DNA of 7,760 bases from Candidatus Rokubacteria bacterium RIFCSPLOWO2_02_FULL_72_37 (GCA_001790315.1 MGCE01000119.1:1-7760); one strand, 5' to 3'; positions 1-6,991 are shown, counted from the stretch's first letter. Translations and numbers: made by a program. The notes: generated by a model not told the origin, from the letters alone.

Positions 1-48
1 GGGGAGCGCCCACGCCAGAATCGCGCGCAGATCGATCATCGGCGTCAT
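1..48 (-). CDS. Partial CDS, N-terminal 16 codons of an unidentified protein
   Basis: After the stop codon of the M50 protease gene, an ATG at 48-46 opens a frame that stays open to the left edge: MTPMIDLRAILAWALP. A second in-frame ATG lies at 39-37. The gap to the upstream stop codon is only 10 bp and no good Shine-Dalgarno sequence is visible, so the start is uncertain and translation may be coupled to the upstream gene. The segment after the first few residues is hydrophobic (AILAWALP), which would suit the start of a membrane segment. The family cannot be recognised from 16 residues. A second membrane protease of the M50 type, which often begins this way, is a guess only. Confidence 0.45.
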   Translation of the reverse strand, partial: MTPMIDLRAILAWALP

Positions 49-58
49 TCTACGTGGG

Positions 59-1237
59 CTAGCCGTCGTGCATCAGGATGGGTGGCGTCAGCAGCACGAT
101 CAGGAGCAGGCAGAGGACGCCGAGCACGCGGCGGACCGGAGAGAGCGGTGTGACGTCGTCGAGCGGCGGGTTGTGGTGGAAGCCGACGAGGAAGGAGATC
201 AGCCCGGCCCAGACGAACCAGTTCAGCGACGCGCCGAGGCTCGGCAGGAGCCCGCGGCCGGAGAGTGCGCCCCAGGCGAGCAGCGCCGTGCCGAGGCCCA
301 GCAGGACGCCGACGGTCGTCTTGCCGATCGTGCGGTGTCGGCGTCCGAAGAGCGCGTAGGCGATACGCCCGCCGTCGAGCTGACCGACCGGGAACAGGTT
401 CAGCGCCGTCACCAGGAACCCCGCCCACGCCGCGTCCGCGACCGGGTGCGTGTAGACCATGTGGTCGGGCGGGATCGCGCCGAAGCGGAGCCAGGCGAGG
501 AGGCTCGTCAGGAGCGAATCGCCGAAAACGGAGTAGCCGCTGGCGGGGATCGGCGCCACGCGCGACCACGCGAGCCCCAGGAGCATCGCCGGCAGGGCCA
601 CGGCGAGCCCCGCGAGCGGGCCCGCCGCGGCGATGTCGAACGAGGCGTTTCGGTCCCGCGCGGGCGAGCGCATCAAGATGATCGCGCCGAGCGTCCCCCA
701 GCCGAACGGCAGGGGGATGAAGTACGGCAGGCTCACGGATGCGCGGTAGTAGCGCGCGGTGAAATAGTGGCCGAACTCGTGGACGCCGAGGATGCCCAGC
801 AGCGTGACGGCGAACGGCACCCCGACGAGCAGTCGCGCCATCGACGGCGAGGCGCGGAGCGCGTCGAACGTCGGCGAGCCGACGAACTGGGTGCCGGCCA
901 CCAGGACCGACAGGCACGTCAGCACGAACAGCAGGACGTTGACTCCGATCCGCCGGGGCGCGACCGTGTCGGCGAGCGGCCACGCCTGCACGGTGACCCC
1001 GTCGTGTTCGGCACGAAGGAACGGCGTGAACCCGAGCGGACGGAAGCGCTCGATCAGGGCCTCGGTCGCGCGGGCGGGCGCGACGCGAAGGTCACCGCGG
1101 AACACGACGATCCCCCCGCGGATGTGCCGATCCCGAACGACGAGCAGGTCGTCCAGTGCGAGCCGCAGCAGCTCCTCGCCGACGAGCGGCGGCGCGGGCG
1201 GCGGTGCCGGCGCAGCGGAACGACGCCAGAAGCGCAT
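59..1237 (-). CDS. M50 family site-2 protease, EGY-like membrane metalloprotease
   Basis: Predicted zinc-dependent intramembrane protease of 392 aa. The zinc-binding HExxH motif is HEFGH at residues 153-157, at the end of a hydrophobic segment (about 136-152). The third ligand motif is NLFPVGQLDGG at 280-290, with Asp288 in the LDG. Further hydrophobic segments lie at about 98-117, 170-190, 203-223, 268-285, 305-325, 336-353 and 370-387, so it sits in the cytoplasmic membrane. The first 95 residues are a soluble domain holding FRGDLR at 46-51, followed by a stretch ending in RFRPLGFTPFL (64-74). This resembles the GNLR motif region of plastid and cyanobacterial EGY-type site-2 proteases. The start ATG at 1237 is 9 bp after the RNase III-domain stop codon and has no strong Shine-Dalgarno sequence. 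The family includes proteases that release membrane-bound regulators; the substrate here is unknown. Confidence 0.9.
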   Translation of the reverse strand: MRFWRRSAAPAPPPAPPLVGEELLRLALDDLLVVRDRHIRGGIVVFRGDLRVAPARATEALIERFRPLGFTPFLRAEHDGVTVQAWPLADTVAPRRIGVNVLLFVLTCLSVLVAGTQFVGSPTFDALRASPSMARLLVGVPFAVTLLGILGVHEFGHYFTARYYRASVSLPYFIPLPFGWGTLGAIILMRSPARDRNASFDIAAAGPLAGLAVALPAMLLGLAWSRVAPIPASGYSVFGDSLLTSLLAWLRFGAIPPDHMVYTHPVADAAWAGFLVTALNLFPVGQLDGGRIAYALFGRRHRTIGKTTVGVLLGLGTALLAWGALSGRGLLPSLGASLNWFVWAGLISFLVGFHHNPPLDDVTPLSPVRRVLGVLCLLLIVLLTPPILMHDG

Positions 1238-1246
1238 GGGCTCAGG

Positions 1247-1690
1247 CTACCACGCGGCCAGACGCGCGACGACCCGCCGGACCGTGTCGAGGCCGCCCTC
1301 GAGATAGACGACCCCGAGCACCGCCTCGAGCGCCGTCGCGAGGATCGACTCGCGGGCGCGGCCCCCGGTCTGGTCCTCGCCACGCCCGAGGCGGAGCAGC
1401 GCGCCGAGGTCGAGCTCGGCCGCCCACCGGGCCAGGCGCTCGCCGGAGACGAGCTCCGCCCGCCCCGGCGTGAGCACGCCGACGGGCGCGTCGGGCGCCG
1501 CGGCGACGAGGTGCTCGGCGACGGCGAGCCCGAGCACCGCATCGCCGATGAAGGCCAGCGCGCCGTGGTCCGTGGCCTCGGGGTGCTCGTTGACGTACGA
1601 GGCGTGCGTGAGCGCGCGTTCGAGCAGCGGGCGATCGTTGAAGCGGTGGCCCAGGCGCTCCTCGAGCGCCGCGACGGCGGCCGCGTCCAC
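1247..1690 (-). CDS. RNase III-domain protein without dsRNA-binding domain
   Basis: This 147-aa protein aligns with the N-terminal nuclease domain of ribonuclease III: LEERLGHRFNDRPLLERALTHASY (9-32) is typical of RNase III, followed by LAFIGDAV (45-52) and LATALEAVLGVVYLEGGL (117-134). RNase III proper is about 220-250 aa with a C-terminal dsRNA-binding domain. Here the frame stops right after the nuclease domain and the next gene starts 9 bp later, so that domain is absent. Of the four metal-binding acids of E. coli RNase III (E41, D45, D114, E117), D50 and E122 match, but the other two positions are Ala46 and Thr119. The first Glu of the ERLEFLGD signature is also Gly43. Mini-III nucleases likewise lack the dsRBD and have Ala in the first motif, but the N-terminal part looks like classical RNase III. 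It sits after fabF, a usual place for rnc. The GTG start at 1690 is the only plausible one; the sequence AGGAG overlaps it and is too close for normal spacing, so coupling to fabF (2 bp away) is likely. Activity is uncertain. Confidence 0.8.
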   Translation of the reverse strand: MDAAAVAALEERLGHRFNDRPLLERALTHASYVNEHPEATDHGALAFIGDAVLGLAVAEHLVAAAPDAPVGVLTPGRAELVSGERLARWAAELDLGALLRLGRGEDQTGGRARESILATALEAVLGVVYLEGGLDTVRRVVARLAAW

Positions 1691-1692
1691 TC

Positions 1693-2937
1693 CTACCCGA
1701 GGTACTTGCGGAAGGCGAGCGTCGCGTTCGTCCCGCCGAAACCGAACGCGTTCGAGAGCGCGAACTCGACGTCCTGCTTGCGCGCCTGATTCGGCACGTA
1801 GTCGAGGTCGCAGGCGGGATCGGGGACCTCGTAATTGATCGTCGGCGGCAGCAGGCCGTGGTGCAGCGCGAGGACGGTCGCGATCGCCTCGATGCCCCCG
1901 GCGGCGCCGAGCAGGTGGCCCGTCATGGACTTCGTCGACGACACGGCGAGGCGGTACGCGTGGTCCCCGAAGACACGTTTGATGGCCAGGGTCTCGAACT
2001 TGTCGTTGTACTCGGTCGACGTGCCGTGCGCGTTGATGTAGCCCACGGCCGAGGCGTCGAGGCGCGCGTCGGTCAGCGCGGCGCTGATCGCCCGCGCGGC
2101 GCCGTCGCCGGTGGGGTCCGGCGCCGTCATGTGGTGGGCGTCGCCCGTCATGCCGTAGCCGATGATCTCCGCGTAGATCCGCGCGTCACGGCGCTGGGCG
2201 TGCTCGAGCGCCTCGAGGATGAGGACGCCGCCGCCCTCGCCGCACACGAAGCCGTCGCGCCCGGCGTCGAAGGGTCGCGACGCGCGCGTCGGCTCGTCGT
2301 TGCGCGTCGACATCGCTTTCATCGCGCAGAAGCCCGCGATCGTGAGCGGCACGATGATGGCCTCGGCGCCGCCCGCGATCATCACGTCCGCGTCGTCGCG
2401 CTGGATGATCCGGAGGGCGTCGCCGAGCGCGTGGTTGCCGGTCGCGCAGGCGGTCACGACCGCCGAGTTGGGCCCCTTGGCGCCGAAACGCATCGAGACG
2501 AGCCCCGACGCCATGTTGACGATCATCATCGGGATGAAAAAGGGTGAGACCCGGTCCGGGCCCCGGTCGAGCAGCGTCTTGTGCGTCTCGAGGAGGGTCT
2601 GGATGCCGCCGATGCCGGAGCCGATCAGCACGCCGAAGCGCGTGCCGTCGACCTTCGACACGTCGAGCGACGCGTCCTCGACCGCCATAGCGGCGCAGGC
2701 GATCGCGTACTGCAGATAGGGGTCGAGTCGACGGGCCTCCTTCTTGTCGACGTACCTGAGCGCGTCGAACTCGCGGACCTCGCCCGCGATCCGGGTCGGA
2801 TAGCCGGTCGAGTCGAATTTCGTGATCGGGCCGATCCCCGAGCGTCCCTGCGTGATCGCGCTCCAGAACTCGTCCGTCGAGTTCCCGACCGGCGTCAGCG
2901 CCCCGAGGCCCGTGACGACGACCCGCCGCCTGTCCAT
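1693..2937 (-). CDS. fabF: 3-oxoacyl-ACP synthase II (beta-ketoacyl-ACP synthase II)
   Basis: Cytoplasmic elongating condensing enzyme of type II fatty acid synthesis; it joins malonyl-ACP to a growing acyl-ACP with loss of CO2. The 414-aa length equals the family norm. The start is MDRRRVVVTGLGALTPVG, the usual N-terminus. The nucleophile is Cys164 in VTACATGNHA, and the two active-site histidines are His304 (NAHGTSTEYND) and His341 (KSMTGHLLGAAG), with Lys336 in the same loop. The gating phenylalanine region NAFGFGGTN lies at 397-404. All catalytic residues are present. The gene begins 9 bp after acpP; only AGG and GGGG serve as weak Shine-Dalgarno elements, suggesting coupling with acpP translation. 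Cys-His-His separates it from FabH (Cys-His-Asn). Confidence 0.98.
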   Translation of the reverse strand: MDRRRVVVTGLGALTPVGNSTDEFWSAITQGRSGIGPITKFDSTGYPTRIAGEVREFDALRYVDKKEARRLDPYLQYAIACAAMAVEDASLDVSKVDGTRFGVLIGSGIGGIQTLLETHKTLLDRGPDRVSPFFIPMMIVNMASGLVSMRFGAKGPNSAVVTACATGNHALGDALRIIQRDDADVMIAGGAEAIIVPLTIAGFCAMKAMSTRNDEPTRASRPFDAGRDGFVCGEGGGVLILEALEHAQRRDARIYAEIIGYGMTGDAHHMTAPDPTGDGAARAISAALTDARLDASAVGYINAHGTSTEYNDKFETLAIKRVFGDHAYRLAVSSTKSMTGHLLGAAGGIEAIATVLALHHGLLPPTINYEVPDPACDLDYVPNQARKQDVEFALSNAFGFGGTNATLAFRKYLG

Positions 2938-2946
2938 GACCCCGGC

Positions 2947-3183
2947 CTAGGAGTTCTCTTTGATGTAGGCGATCGCGTCGCCGACGGTCACGATCTTCTC
3001 CGCATCCTCGTCGGGGATCTGGATGTCGAAGTGCTCTTCCAGTGCCATGACGAGCTCGACCGTATCGAGGGAGTCCGCGCCCAGATCCTCGATGAACTTC
3101 GCGTTCGAGGTGACGTCGTCTTCCTCCACCCCGAGCTGCTCCACGATGATCTCCTTGACCTTTTCTTCCACCGACTTCGCCAT
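2947..3183 (-). CDS. acpP: Acyl carrier protein
   Basis: Small acidic carrier (78 aa) that holds the growing acyl chain on a 4'-phosphopantetheine arm, passed between the Fab enzymes and to PlsX. Ser38 in the motif LGADSLDTVELVMALEE (34-50) is the attachment site, and helix II follows it. The C-terminal part FDIQIPDEDAEKIVTVGDAI is the typical helix III region. Length and motif match standard AcpP. It lies between fabG (30 bp upstream) and fabF (9 bp downstream), the classic position. Its ribosome-binding site is the best in the window, consistent with ACP being one of the most abundant proteins of the cell. Confidence 0.99.
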   Translation of the reverse strand: MAKSVEEKVKEIIVEQLGVEEDDVTSNAKFIEDLGADSLDTVELVMALEEHFDIQIPDEDAEKIVTVGDAIAYIKENS

Positions 3184-3190
3184 GAACCCC

Positions 3191-3198
3191 TCACCTCC
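3191..3198 (-). promoter_or_regulatory. Shine-Dalgarno sequence of acpP
   Basis: On the minus strand GGAGGTGA lies 7 nt before the acpP ATG. It is an 8-base match to the canonical anti-Shine-Dalgarno complement, the longest in the window. It fits high acpP output relative to its operon neighbours. It lies in the 30-bp fabG-acpP spacer, in which I see no promoter or terminator. Confidence 0.85.
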
Positions 3199-3213
3199 GC
3201 GATTGGGGATACG

Positions 3214-3966
3214 CTACATGTACAGGCCACCGTTGACGTGGAAGACCTGCCCGGTGATGTAGGCAGCCCCGTCTCCGGCGAGGAATCGTACCATCTCAGC
3301 CACCTCGCGGGCGGTCCCGATCCGCTTGAGCGGCAGCTGCGCGAGCAGCGCCTCCCGCGCCTTCGCGGGCAGCGCCGCGGTCATGTCCGTCTCGATCAAG
3401 CCGGGCGCCACGGCGTTGACCAGGATCGACCAGTGCGCCAACTCGCGCGCCGCGGCCTTCGTCAGCCCGATGAGCCCCGCCTTGGCCGCCGAGTAGTTCG
3501 CCTGCCCGGCATTCCCCATGGCTCCCGCCGTGGACGTGATGTTGATGATCCGGCCGCCGGTCTTCTGGCGGACCATCGCTTTCGTGACCGCGCGTGTCAT
3601 CAGGAACGCGCCACGGAGGTTGACCTCCATCACCCGGTCCCAATCTTCGTCCTTCATGCGGATCAGCAGCTCGTCGCGGGTGATGCCGGCGTTGTTGACG
3701 AGGATGTCCACCCGGCTGAACCGCTGCTTCGTGGCCTCCACCAGCCGGTCGCAGTCCTCGCGGCTCGCCGCATCGGCGACGACCCCGTGCGCCGCCCGCC
3801 CGAGATCCGTGAGCTCGGCCACCACGCGCTCGAGCCGCGCCGCGTCGCGGCCAGAGACTACCACGGCGGCTCCGTCCTCGGCCAGCGCCGCGGCGATCGC
3901 CGCACCGATGCCACGGCTCCCCCCGGTGACGATCGCGACGCGTCCGTCCAGTGGCTGGTGGCTCAC
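3214..3966 (-). CDS. fabG: 3-oxoacyl-ACP reductase
   Basis: NADPH-dependent short-chain dehydrogenase of 250 aa that reduces 3-oxoacyl-ACP to 3-hydroxyacyl-ACP in each elongation cycle. The Rossmann nucleotide-binding motif TGGSRGIG is at 14-21. NNAG is at 91-94, and the catalytic set is Asn116, Ser145 (NITSTAGAMG), Tyr158 and Lys162 (YSAAK). Arg40 in SGRD after the second strand fits NADPH preference. The C-terminus ITGQVFHVNGGLYM is typical FabG. I choose the GTG at 3966: it gives the normal N-terminus (V/M)SHQPLDGRVAIVTGG and overlaps the fabD stop codon as GTGA, implying translational coupling. A longer reading to 4338 would run through fabD and is rejected. The surrounding fab genes separate it from generic SDR enzymes. 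Confidence 0.97.
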   Translation of the reverse strand: MSHQPLDGRVAIVTGGSRGIGAAIAAALAEDGAAVVVSGRDAARLERVVAELTDLGRAAHGVVADAASREDCDRLVEATKQRFSRVDILVNNAGITRDELLIRMKDEDWDRVMEVNLRGAFLMTRAVTKAMVRQKTGGRIINITSTAGAMGNAGQANYSAAKAGLIGLTKAAARELAHWSILVNAVAPGLIETDMTAALPAKAREALLAQLPLKRIGTAREVAEMVRFLAGDGAAYITGQVFHVNGGLYM

Positions 3967-4898
3967 GCGCGTATCCCGAGGCTGCCGAGCGCCTTGTCCA
4001 GCCCCGCCGGATCCTCGATCGACATCCCGCGCGCACCCTGCACGATGCGCCTGACGAGCGCGCTGAGCACACGCCCAGGCCCGACCTCGACGAAGGCCGT
4101 CGCGCCTTCCTCGGCGAGCCGGCGCACGCAATCGGTCCAGCGCACCGGGCTGGCGATCTGCCGCAGCAGGAACGGCTTGACGTCCGCCGCCGTACGCGTC
4201 ACGCCGCCGTCGACGTTGCGGACGACCGCGATCGTCGGGTCGGCGACCGGCACCGCCTCCAGCTCCCGCGCGAGCTTCTCGGCTGCCGGCGCCATGAGCG
4301 GACAGTGAAAGGGTGCGCTCACCGGAAGCAACACGCACTTCGCGCCGCCACGCGCGGAGGCGAGCGCCGCGGCCCTCTCGACCGCCGCGCGGTGCCCCGC
4401 GATGACGGTTTGCCCGGCGGAGTTGATGTTCGCGACGGCGACCACCTCGCCCTGGGCCGCTTCGGCGCAGAGCGACTCGACCGCGGGCAACTCGAGCCCC
4501 ATGACGGCCGCCATCGCGCCCGTGCCGACGGGTACCGCATCCTGCATGAATTCGCCGCGGCGGCGCACGATGCGTACGGCCTCCGCGAACCGGAGCGCGC
4601 CCGCGACCACGAGGGCGGAGTACTCGCCGAGGCTGTGCCCCGCCGCAAGCGCCGGGCGAAGCCCGCGCTCGGCGCAGGCGGCGGCCGCCGCCACGCTCGC
4701 CGTGAGCACCGCCGGTTGCGTGTTGGCCGTCAGCGCGAGCTCGGTCTCCGGTCCCTCGAAGGTGAGGCGCGCGAGATCGAAGCCCAGGGCCTCGTTCGCT
4801 TCTTCGAAGATCGCCTTGGCGCCCGGCGAGCTCTCGAAAAAGGCGCGCCCCATGCCCACCGCCTGCGAGCCCTGTCCCGGGAAGAGAAAAGCGATCAT
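3963..4898 (-). CDS. fabD: Malonyl CoA-acyl carrier protein transacylase
   Basis: Cytoplasmic 311-aa enzyme that moves malonate from malonyl-CoA to AcpP, supplying FabH and FabF. The N-terminal FLFPGQGSQAVGMG (4-17) forms part of the oxyanion-hole region. The nucleophile is Ser89 in GHSLGEYSA (87-95). Arg114 binds the malonyl carboxylate in the RRRGEFMQ segment, and His198 lies in VSAPFHCPLM (193-202). EVGPGRVL (271-278) closes the domain. Length is normal for FabD (about 310). The ATG at 4898 has GAGG 8 nt upstream. The 5' end lies in a duplicated leader: an 18-codon mini-ORF ends on this ATG as ATGA. The 3' end overlaps fabG by 4 bases. Confidence 0.98.
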   Translation of the reverse strand: MIAFLFPGQGSQAVGMGRAFFESSPGAKAIFEEANEALGFDLARLTFEGPETELALTANTQPAVLTASVAAAAACAERGLRPALAAGHSLGEYSALVVAGALRFAEAVRIVRRRGEFMQDAVPVGTGAMAAVMGLELPAVESLCAEAAQGEVVAVANINSAGQTVIAGHRAAVERAAALASARGGAKCVLLPVSAPFHCPLMAPAAEKLARELEAVPVADPTIAVVRNVDGGVTRTAADVKPFLLRQIASPVRWTDCVRRLAEEGATAFVEVGPGRVLSALVRRIVQGARGMSIEDPAGLDKALGSLGIRA

Positions 4899-4951
4899 GC
4901 CGCTCGCCTCGCGGCCCGACGCCGCTCGGCTCGCACGCCCTGCCCGATCAT
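4895..4951 (-). CDS. Possible leader mini-ORF, 18 codons, ahead of fabD
   Basis: An ATG at 4951-4949 opens a frame MIGQGVRAERRRAARRAA whose TGA stop overlaps the fabD ATG as ATGA. It is too short to compare with known families, and half of it is translated from the direct repeat. Its GAGG lies 11 nt upstream in the other repeat copy, with GGTGAG directly before the ATG. The first codons ATG ATC G repeat those of fabD, so it looks like a copy of the fabD leader and start made by duplication rather than an old gene. It might couple fabD translation to ribosomes entering upstream, or it may be chance. Arginine-rich content in GC-rich DNA is expected by chance. Confidence 0.25.
   Translation of the reverse strand: MIGQGVRAERRRAARRAA
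4900..4936 (-). repeat. Direct repeat, copy B (next to fabD)
   Basis: This 37-bp sequence is an exact match to the one at 4956-4992, with a 56-bp period. Within it, GCGGC and GCCGC can pair around the 5-nt loop GTCGG, so each copy may form a small hairpin in RNA. The copy contains the fabD Shine-Dalgarno GAGG and ends 1 bp before the fabD start codon. Confidence 0.9.
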
Positions 4952-4955
4952 CTCA

Positions 4956-4992
4956 CCGCTCGCCTCGCGGCCCGACGCCGCTCGGCTCGCAC
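4956..4992 (-). repeat. Direct repeat, copy A (next to fabH stop)
   Basis: Exact second copy of the 37-bp repeat at 4900-4936, beginning at the last base of the fabH TAG stop. The similarity extends past the core: both copies are followed, after 1 nt (copy B) or 4 nt (copy A), by ATGATCG, so the duplicated unit reached into the start of fabD. The fabH-fabD spacer (4899-4991, 93 bp) consists almost wholly of these two copies. No factor-independent terminator with a U-tract is present. Confidence 0.9.
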
Positions 4993-5972
4993 TACCATCG
5001 CATCAGGAGGGAGCCCCAGGCGAAGCCACCTCCGAAGGCCGCGAGCAGCACGAGGCTCCCGGGCGCGAGACGGCCCGCGGAGACAGCCTCTTCGAGCGCG
5101 ACGTACACGGATGCGGCCCCGGTGTTGCCATAGCGGTCGACGTTGACGAACACCCGCTCCATCGGCAGCGCGACGCGCTTGGCCGCCGCCTCGATGATCC
5201 GGAGATTGGCCTGGTGTGGGATGAAGAGGTCGACGTCCGCGGCCGTGAGACCGTTGCGCTCGAGGACCCGCACCGTGCTGTCGACGAACATGCGGACGGC
5301 GACCTTGAAAACCTCGTTGCCCTTCATCTTCGCGTAGTGCATCCGGGCGTCGACGGTCTCGTGGCTCGCCGGGTGCCGCGACCCCCCGGCCGGCATGTAC
5401 AGCAGGTTCCAGTACTGGCCGTCGGAGGAGAGATCGAAGTCGATCACGCCCCGGTCGTCGTTCGAGGGCTCGAGCACGGCGGCGCCGGCGGCGTCGGCCA
5501 GCAGGACGCACGTGCCCCGGTCCGTGAAGTCGGTGATCTTCGAGAGCGTCTCGGCGCCGATGCACAGGACCCGACGGTACTTCCCCGTCTGGATGAACTG
5601 GGAGCCGATCGACAGGCTGTAGATCGATCCCGCGCACGCCGCGAGCATGTCCACCGAGCCGGCGCGCCGGCATCCGAGCCGGTGCTGGACGATGTTTCCC
5701 ACGCTCGGGAAGAACATGTCGGGCGTGGTGGTCCCGACGGCGATGAAGTCGATGTCCTCCGGGACGAGGTTCGCCCGCTCGAGCGCCTGCTGGGCCGCGC
5801 GGAGCGCGAGGTCCGAGGTCGCCTCGTTCTCGTCCGCGATGTGGCGCTCGCGGATCCCGCTCCGCTTGACGATCCACGCGTCGCTGGTCTCGATCATCTT
5901 CTCGAGGTCGGCGTTGGTCAGGATCCGCTTGGGCGCGTACGCCCCGACCCCGGTGATCCGCGCCCGCGTCAT
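4992..5972 (-). CDS. fabH: 3-oxoacyl-ACP synthase III (beta-ketoacyl-ACP synthase III)
   Basis: Initiating condensing enzyme (326 aa): it condenses acyl-CoA, usually acetyl-CoA, with malonyl-ACP, setting the primer of the chain. The catalytic triad is Cys113 (MLAACAGSIYSL), His253 (IPHQANLRII) and Asn283 (YGNTGAAS). The N-terminus MTRARITGVGAYAPKRILTNADLEK is standard, and the C-terminal GGGFAWGSLLMRW is the family ending. The ATG at 5972 overlaps the plsX stop as ATGA. GAGGAGG is 7 nt upstream, inside plsX, a near-ideal site. Length is close to E. coli FabH (317 aa). The primer preference (straight or branched) cannot be told from the sequence by eye. Confidence 0.98.
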   Translation of the reverse strand: MTRARITGVGAYAPKRILTNADLEKMIETSDAWIVKRSGIRERHIADENEATSDLALRAAQQALERANLVPEDIDFIAVGTTTPDMFFPSVGNIVQHRLGCRRAGSVDMLAACAGSIYSLSIGSQFIQTGKYRRVLCIGAETLSKITDFTDRGTCVLLADAAGAAVLEPSNDDRGVIDFDLSSDGQYWNLLYMPAGGSRHPASHETVDARMHYAKMKGNEVFKVAVRMFVDSTVRVLERNGLTAADVDLFIPHQANLRIIEAAAKRVALPMERVFVNVDRYGNTGAASVYVALEEAVSAGRLAPGSLVLLAAFGGGFAWGSLLMRW

Positions 5973-6991
5973 TCGCGCGCCTCCTCGCGGCCGCCGCGCG
6001 CCACCTCCGCCTCGATCGCGGCCTTGATGTGCTCGTTGAGCCCCGCGGTCGCCCACTCCTGGGCCACACGTACCGCGTTCTTGATCGCCTTCACCGGCGA
6101 GGCACCGTGACAGATGATGGCCGCGCCGTCAATCCCCAGGAGTGGCGCACCGCCCATCTCGGTGTAGTCGATCCGCCGACGGAACCGCTCGAAGGCGGGC
6201 ATCGCCAATTTGGCCCCGAGCTTCGAGCGGACGTCGCGCAGCAACTCCTCCTTGAGCATGCTCCCGAGCATCTCGGCGAGGCTCTCGGAGATCTTGAGCG
6301 CCACGTTGCCGGTAAAGCCATCCGTCACCACGACGTCACACGCGCCGTTGTAGATGTCGCGTCCCTCGACGTTCCCCACGAAGTTGAGCGACGACTCCTT
6401 CAGGAGCTCGTACGCCTCCCGCGTGAGGTCGTTGCCCTTGCCCTCCTCTTCCCCGACGGACAAGAGCCCCACGCGGGGGCTGTCGAACCCGAGGATGTCC
6501 CGCGCGTAGACGTGCCCCATCACGGCGAACTGGAGGAGGTGCCAGGGCTTCGGGTTCACGTTCGCGCCGGCGTCGAGGAGAATCGTGAATCGCCTGAGGT
6601 TGGGCAGGACCGCGGCGATCGCCGGTCGGTCCACCCCGGGGAGGACGCCGATCACGAACATCGAGATCGCCATGGCCGCGCCCGTGTTGCCCGCCGAGAC
6701 GAACGCGCCCGCCGTACCCTCCTTGACCAGCTCGGCGGCCACCCTGAGCGACGAGTCGCGCTTGCGGCGCAGCGCGTGGGAGGGGCTTTCCGCCATGCCG
6801 ACGACCTGGGAGGTGTGCCGGATCTGGACGTCCAGGGCGTGCGCGTCCAGCCGCAGGACCTCGCGCTCCACCGCGGCCTTGTCGCCGACGAGGATGACGG
6901 AGGCGCCGAACTCGCGGCTGGCGGCGACGGCTCCCTCGACGACGACCGCGGGACCGTGGTCGCCTCCCATGGCGTCGACGGCGATCTTCAG
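5969..6991 (-). CDS. plsX: Phosphate acyltransferase PlsX, probable CTG start
   Basis: Converts acyl-ACP and phosphate to acyl-phosphate, the donor used by PlsY in phosphatidic acid synthesis; a peripheral membrane enzyme in known cases. Family signatures: KIAVDAMGGDHGP (2-14), SPSHALRRKRDSSLRVA (69-85), VSAGNTGA (98-105), LDAGANVNPKP (139-149), LLSVGEEEGKGN (176-187), VVTDGFTGNV (221-230) and GGAPLLGIDG (280-289). The residue before KIAVDAMGG, normally the initiator Met, is encoded by CTG at 6991-6989. No ATG, GTG or TTG lies at the right place, but GAAGGGG sits 6 nt upstream inside the end of rpmF, so I place the start at the CTG. The gene then begins 1 bp after the rpmF stop and codes for 340 aa, the family norm. 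A longer reading from 7141 would overlap nearly all of rpmF and adds unrelated residues. Confidence 0.96.
   Translation of the reverse strand: MKIAVDAMGGDHGPAVVVEGAVAASREFGASVILVGDKAAVEREVLRLDAHALDVQIRHTSQVVGMAESPSHALRRKRDSSLRVAAELVKEGTAGAFVSAGNTGAAMAISMFVIGVLPGVDRPAIAAVLPNLRRFTILLDAGANVNPKPWHLLQFAVMGHVYARDILGFDSPRVGLLSVGEEEGKGNDLTREAYELLKESSLNFVGNVEGRDIYNGACDVVVTDGFTGNVALKISESLAEMLGSMLKEELLRDVRSKLGAKLAMPAFERFRRRIDYTEMGGAPLLGIDGAAIICHGASPVKAIKNAVRVAQEWATAGLNEHIKAAIEAEVARGGREEARE

Noticed and set aside
68..1789. Plus-strand open frame (573 codons) opposite the protease and RNase III-domain genes
   Set aside because: Same antisense shadow effect; the minus-strand proteins have clear family motifs and this one has none.
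3184..3213. Possible CCCC/GGGG hairpin around the acpP ribosome-binding site
   Set aside because: Only four base pairs with no extension on either side; too weak to claim a regulatory structure.
2581..4308. Plus-strand open frame (575 codons) opposite fabF, acpP and fabG
   Set aside because: It covers acpP and fabG, which are certain, and shows low-complexity charged sequence only.
3214..4338. Longer fabG reading with a 124-residue N-terminal extension
   Set aside because: The extension is out-of-frame fabD sequence; FabG homologues begin just before the VAIVTGG strand, where a GTG overlapping the fabD stop codon exists.
4899..4991. Terminator between fabH and fabD
   Set aside because: The small GC hairpins in the repeats lack a following U-tract, and both flanking genes belong to the same conserved operon.
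3951..6110. Very long plus-strand open frame (719 codons) opposite fabD, fabH and the end of plsX
   Set aside because: GC-rich genes produce long open antisense frames; its product is Arg/Asp/Gly/Pro-rich without a recognisable domain, and it crosses four well-identified genes.
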